Assembly: GCA_025457905.1 (NCBI GenBank)
Contig: JALOTM010000075.1
Coordinates: 1-5,750 of the forward strand
DNA length: 5,750 nt
Direction of reading: 5' to 3'
From: Methanomassiliicoccales archaeon
GTDB taxonomy: Archaea > Thermoplasmatota > Thermoplasmata > Methanomassiliicoccales > UBA472
Shown: positions 4,975-5,750 of the stretch, in pieces
How positions within the stretch are numbered: position 1 is the stretch's first letter
Layout of the letters: every line of letters starts with the position of its first letter
Made by a program: the position numbers and the translations under genes
Notes under the pieces: model-generated
Seen by the model: only the letters and a program-made list of their open reading frames with translations
Databases searched by the model: none
Told to the model about the DNA's origin: nothing

Positions 4975-5750
4975 TTGACGGGAAAGCGATGTGCGCTCAT
5001 CACTTTGGATGATGATGTGGAGGAGATAGAGGAGCTGGCCAGGAGCGCAGGCTATGAAATCCTTTTCATCGTGCTGCAGAAGCGCTCCCGCCCGGACCCA
5101 GTGACTTTTATAGGGAGGGGGAAGCTGGAGGAGATCGGGGGTGTTCTGAAGGAGGTGGGGATCGACGCCCTGATCCTGAACGGGGACCTGAAACCCTCTC
5201 AGCACTACCTGATCGAGAACACTCTGAAGGTGGAGTGCGTGGACCGAATCCGCCTTGTGCTGGACATCTTCACCCTCAGGGCGAACAACAAGGAGTCCAG
5301 ATTGCAGGTGGAGAGGGCGAGGTTGAGATATGAGGTCCCACTCCTCAGGGAATGGATCCACAGTGCCAAGGCCGGTGAGCACCCTGGCTTCCTCGGGAGC
5401 GGGGAGTACGCAGTAGATGCGTACTATGATCTGATAAAGATGAGGATGAAGAGGATAGATGATGAGCTGGACTCCATGCGTTCGACGGAGAGGCAAAGAA
5501 GGGAGCAAAGGAGGAGGAGAGGTTTCCATCTGGTCTCCTTCGCAGGCTACACGAACGCTGGAAAGTCGTCGATGATGAGGTCGATGACAGGAGAGGACGT
5601 CCTCGTCCAGGACATGATGTTCTCCACGCTCTCCACGACCACGAAGAGGCTGAAGGGTTCCTCCTCCCCAATCCTGATAACTGATACGATCGGATTCCTG
5701 GACGACCTGCCGCCTTATGTGATAGAAGCTTTCAAGAACACCATCGAGGA
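4975..5750 (+). CDS. hflX: GTPase HflX, N-terminal 258 residues (partial)
   Basis: HflX is a translational GTPase-family protein that binds the large ribosomal subunit; in bacteria it splits stalled ribosomes under stress. Seen: the HflX N-terminal domain with DPVTFIGRGKLEEI (41-54), a LKPSQ motif, DRIRLVLDIFTLRA, and QVERARLRYEVPLLREW; the glycine-rich loop EHPGFLGSGEY (135-145); an Arg-rich helix before the G domain; G1 GYTNAGKS (191-198); G2 region STLSTTTK (217-224); G3 DTIGF (237-241). The G4 and G5 motifs lie beyond the right edge; full-length proteins are about 350-430 residues. The start is uncertain: TTG 4975 (MTGKRCALI) is preferred, CTG 4969 fits the AGGAGG site better, and GTG 4924 would add 17 residues with rare codons (CGA, CGT, TTA). 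It is divergent from cdc6 across the putative origin. Confidence 0.93.
   Translation, partial: MTGKRCALITLDDDVEEIEELARSAGYEILFIVLQKRSRPDPVTFIGRGKLEEIGGVLKEVGIDALILNGDLKPSQHYLIENTLKVECVDRIRLVLDIFTLRANNKESRLQVERARLRYEVPLLREWIHSAKAGEHPGFLGSGEYAVDAYYDLIKMRMKRIDDELDSMRSTERQRREQRRRRGFHLVSFAGYTNAGKSSMMRSMTGEDVLVQDMMFSTLSTTTKRLKGSSSPILITDTIGFLDDLPPYVIEAFKNTIE

Noticed and set aside
4954..5529. Minus-strand 191-codon frame opposite hflX
   Set aside because: The plus strand encodes the complete HflX N-terminal domain with GTPase motifs; the minus frame has no domain and no promoter or ribosome binding site.

Overview
The window looks archaeal, probably a GC-rich euryarchaeon of the Thermoplasmata (a Methanomassiliicoccales-type lineage is my best guess, by inference only). 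Evidence: A-type ATP synthase stator genes, an Orc1/Cdc6 initiator beside a region with archaeal origin recognition boxes (ORBs), a eukaryote-like signal peptidase with a Ser-His-Asp catalytic set, BRE/TATA-like promoters and GTG/TTG starts. All five protein families are recognisable, and I see no mobile element, CRISPR array, tRNA or rRNA.

Layout. 1-1610, minus strand: start of an A-type ATP synthase operon, subunit H followed with a 14-bp overlap by subunit I, which runs off the left edge. A strong TATA box lies just upstream (1649-1659). 1698-1722: a hairpin with a U-tract that probably ends the next unit. 1747-2214, minus: dCMP deaminase. 2215-2302: an 88-bp divergent promoter region. 2303-3325, plus: a type I signal peptidase with a long Lys-rich tail. 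3326-4561, minus: orc1/cdc6, convergent with the peptidase; the two stop codons abut with no intergenic base. 4562-4974: a 413-bp non-coding region holding two near-identical 25-bp ORB elements on either side of an AT-rich stretch, then palindromic DNA. 4975-5750, plus: the first 258 codons of the GTPase HflX, cut by the right edge.

The most notable element is the putative replication origin at 4562-4974, next to its own initiator gene. ORB 1 and ORB 2 match at 24 of 25 positions, have the same orientation, and are 147 bp apart. The likely cdc6 promoter lies inside the AT-rich segment, so ORB 1 would fall in the cdc6 5' leader. This suggests that origin binding and cdc6 expression are coupled. 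The other genes are housekeeping: energy conversion, dTTP precursor supply, protein secretion, and ribosome-linked GTPase function. I found no convincing evidence of an entirely new system; the interesting material is in the origin architecture and gene boundaries.
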